Shown piece by piece: positions 62,102 through 64,000 of a DNA stretch of 64,000 bases. Both the position numbers and the translations under genes were made by a program. Position 1 is the first letter of the stretch. Each line of letters starts with the position of its first letter. The stretch comes from Schaalia sp. JY-X169 (GTDB taxonomy: Bacteria; Actinomycetota; Actinomycetes; Actinomycetales; Actinomycetaceae), in assembly GCF_014069575.1 (NCBI RefSeq), contig NZ_CP059675.1, forward strand, positions 310,001-374,000, given 5' to 3'. A model generated the notes under the pieces. The model did not search any database. It saw only the letters and a program-made list of their open reading frames with translations, and was not told where the DNA came from.

Positions 62102-64000
62102 ATGGCTGAACTAGCTGCGCAAGCAATTGTGGATGCAGTAGGGGGACCAGAGAACATCGAGAGCCTGACGCACTGTGCCACGCGTCTGCGTTTTCAACTG
62201 GTCAACTCAGAACTTGTAGATTCCGCAGCACTAGATAACATTGACGTGGTCATGGGATCGGTTCCCCAAGCCGGGAATCGCTACCAAGTCATAATCGGCG
62301 GTGGTGTAGCCACCGTGTTCCAACAGATCAACAATCTTCCAGCTATGGGAACCACCGCTGCCAAGTCGGCTGACGATGTGAAGGCCGAAGCGCGTTCGAA
62401 AGGTCCCCGCGGCAAGCACGCGTGGATGGACGGGTTCTTTGAATACTTGGCAGACAGCTTCAGGCCCATCTTGGGCGTGCTGCTGGGAGCCTCGCTAATT
62501 ATCGCTTTTGCCGCGGTGATGGACGCTTTCGGAGTCCAAGACTTCCGCGCTGAGGTGAAGCCGGCAGGCTGGCAGTTCCTAGACACAATGTGGCGCTCGG
62601 TCTTCTACTTCCTACCAATCATGGTGGCCTACAACGCTGCGAAGAAGCTCAACGTCGACCCTTGGCTAGGTGCGGCGATCATGGGCGCGCTGATGACGCC
62701 CGAGTTCATCAACCTTTCTTCACGTGATGACATCACCTGTGTTACCAACGAGGCCCTGGGAACTCAGTCTTGCCGTGCGGATATCTTCGGGATTCCGCTT
62801 CTGCTGTCAGACTACGGCGGAAATGTGTTCGTCCCATTGATGATGGCGGCACTCCTCGCAGTCGTCTATCACGGCATCAAGAAGGTTGTTCCTGAGAGCC
62901 TTCAGTTAGTGTTCCTCCCCTTCCTTTCAATGATCATCATGATCCCGATCACAGGGTTCATCTTGGGCCCGCTCGGTGTGTGGCTCGGTGGGATCCTGGG
63001 TACGGGACTCGCGTGGTTGAACACAACTGCACCACTTCTGTTTGCGGTGCTTATCCCAATGCTCTACCCATTCCTGGTGCCTCTTGGCCTGCACTGGCCA
63101 CTGAACGCCCTCATGCTGATGAACATAGACACGTTGGGATACGACTTCATCCAGGGCCCCATGGGCGCTTGGAACTTCGCTTGCTTTGGGGCAACCGCCG
63201 GGGTTCTATTCATCGCTGCGCGTGAGCGTGACGCTCAGATGAGACAAACTTCAACAGGCGCCCTGATTGCCGGACTCTTTGGTGGGATCTCAGAGCCTTC
63301 TCTCTACGGCATTCACCTGCGGTTCGCGCGGATCTATCCGCGCATGCTTGTCGGCTGTTTCCTAGGCGGTCTCACGATTGGTGTGGGGTCGATGTTGCTC
63401 GGAACTGCGGGGGTCACAGCCAGTGCATTCGCGTTCACTTCGCTTCTCACCATCCCGCTCTTCTCCCCGATGTCCCTGTACGTCATCGCGATTGCCGTTG
63501 CCTTCTGCACCGCAATGGCATTGGTTGTCATTACCGACTACCGCACGCCGGAACAGAAGGCCGAAGCCTTGGCGCGCATTGCTAAGCAGAAGGCCGAGGG
63601 CGGTCCGCATGTGGACATCCTTGAGGAGGAAGAGGCCCAGGACGGATTCGAAACACCAGCCCAGCAGGCGGGTATCACTGCTGCGGACGCAGAACCGTTC
63701 CTCGAAGCCGGAGCTGTTGCAACCGCAGTCAAGGAGCGGCCGAGGACGCAGGCTCCCGGGATGGTACCGGGTACCGTGACAGTCCTGTCTAGCCCATTGC
63801 AGGGAAAGGTTGTCCCGTTGAAGGATGTTCCGGATCCAGGATTTGCCTCGGGAGCGGTTGGTGCGGGTGTGGCCATCGATCCCAGCGAGGGTCGGCTGGT
63901 TGCTCCCGGAGACGCCAAGGTGATCATGACTTTCCCAACTGGCCACGCAGTGGGTTTGAAGATGGACAGCGGTGTTGAACTATTGGTTCATATCGGCATA
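62102..64000 (+). CDS. PTS beta-glucoside-type EIIBCA component (3' end outside window)
   Basis: At least 633 residues of a sugar phosphotransferase permease; the frame is open to the window end. EIIB is first, with the phosphorylated Cys25 in SLTHCATRLRFQLVN. EIIC follows (about 110-490), with DSFRPILGVLLGASLIIAF, many helices and the GGISEPSLYGIHLRF signature. After an Ala/Glu-rich linker comes EIIA (VTVLSSPLQGKVVPLKDVPD, GVGVAID-like GAGVAIDPSEG), whose active His lies in LLVHIG at the very edge. It imports and phosphorylates beta-glucosides, sucrose or trehalose; specificity is not clear. The ATG at 62102 has GGAGGG upstream. No BglG-type antiterminator or its RNA site was seen upstream. 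Confidence 0.9.
   Translation, partial: MAELAAQAIVDAVGGPENIESLTHCATRLRFQLVNSELVDSAALDNIDVVMGSVPQAGNRYQVIIGGGVATVFQQINNLPAMGTTAAKSADDVKAEARSKGPRGKHAWMDGFFEYLADSFRPILGVLLGASLIIAFAAVMDAFGVQDFRAEVKPAGWQFLDTMWRSVFYFLPIMVAYNAAKKLNVDPWLGAAIMGALMTPEFINLSSRDDITCVTNEALGTQSCRADIFGIPLLLSDYGGNVFVPLMMAALLAVVYHGIKKVVPESLQLVFLPFLSMIIMIPITGFILGPLGVWLGGILGTGLAWLNTTAPLLFAVLIPMLYPFLVPLGLHWPLNALMLMNIDTLGYDFIQGPMGAWNFACFGATAGVLFIAARERDAQMRQTSTGALIAGLFGGISEPSLYGIHLRFARIYPRMLVGCFLGGLTIGVGSMLLGTAGVTASAFAFTSLLTIPLFSPMSLYVIAIAVAFCTAMALVVITDYRTPEQKAEALARIAKQKAEGGPHVDILEEEEAQDGFETPAQQAGITAADAEPFLEAGAVATAVKERPRTQAPGMVPGTVTVLSSPLQGKVVPLKDVPDPGFASGAVGAGVAIDPSEGRLVAPGDAKVIMTFPTGHAVGLKMDSGVELLVHIGI

Larger units (their letters stand above)
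1092..63748. repeat. Dispersed over-represented octamer CGTCCTCG / CGAGGACG (56 copies by eye)
   Basis: CGTCCTCG starts at 1092, 1251, 2084, 4148, 4536, 6995, 8338, 10963, 15141, 17860, 18376, 18701, 21691, 25050, 25080, 26746, 26794, 29814, 30484, 31709, 35160, 36755, 36888, 38315, 41940, 43972, 48886, 53074, 54751, 57602, 57716, 59940, 59987. CGAGGACG starts at 1374, 1567, 2839, 5462, 7444, 10313, 11857, 23065, 24151, 26288, 27022, 27286, 30369, 32704, 35986, 37475, 38989, 47141, 47189, 54097, 57725, 60171, 63741. They fall on both strands and in different codon phases. The count was manual and may miss a few. Confidence 0.75.

Overview
The window looks like chromosomal DNA of a high-G+C Gram-positive bacterium (Actinomycetota), most likely an Actinomycetaceae-type relative. 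The supporting markers are the multifunctional 2-oxoglutarate decarboxylase Kgd, a SigH/SigR sigma factor with a small cysteine-rich partner, the actinobacterial mini ribosomal protein bL37, FprA, a MenJ-type menaquinone reductase and frequent GTG starts. Base composition is moderately G+C-rich (high 50s per cent by eye). Genus cannot be fixed from sequence alone.

Layout. 1-5.5 kb: glutamine amidotransferase, hisN-like phosphatase, rsgA, aroA, sigH with a miniature anti-sigma-like gene, and bL37. 5.6-13.9 kb: kgd, two CNNM/CorC-type membrane proteins, an M23 peptidase and a glycerophosphodiesterase, then tRNA-Arg(CCG). 14-19.8 kb: a sialic-acid (nan) locus in decay. It has a GntR/FadR regulator, a binding-protein pseudogene, an intact permease, a truncated permease joined to a headless nanA, and an in-frame nanK::nanE fusion. 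19.8-25.4 kb: a coiled-coil membrane protein, a small acidic protein, aspartokinase, a GH13 glucosidase, a histidine phosphatase and a small PLDc_N-like membrane protein. 25.4-57.9 kb: a respiratory block with almost the whole menaquinone pathway (menA, E, B, C, D, F, G, a menJ-like reductase and a polyprenyl synthase), interleaved with argF and cell-wall enzymes, followed by a complete 14-gene nuoA-N operon. 58-61.2 kb: fprA, htpX, yajQ and tRNA-Tyr. 61.1-62.1 kb: a gene-free segment packed with four unrelated short repeat families. 62.1 kb to the end: a beta-glucoside-type PTS EIIBCA, cut by the window edge.

How the genes fit together. Chorismate made through AroA can feed MenF-D-C-E-B-A-G; the polyprenyl synthase supplies the side chain and the MenJ-like enzyme can reduce it. 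The resulting menaquinone is the electron acceptor for NADH dehydrogenase. Kgd sits in an alternative TCA route that supplies reducing power. menH and menI are not in the window.

The strongest unexplained signal is an octamer, CGTCCTCG/CGAGGACG. By eye I count 56 copies in 64 kb, on both strands and in several reading frames. That density resembles Chi-like or uptake-type signal sequences. The second is the multi-lesion nan locus. The third is the 61.2-62.0 kb repeat cluster. Leaderless start signals and a zinc-motif-less anti-sigma-like peptide are smaller points of interest.
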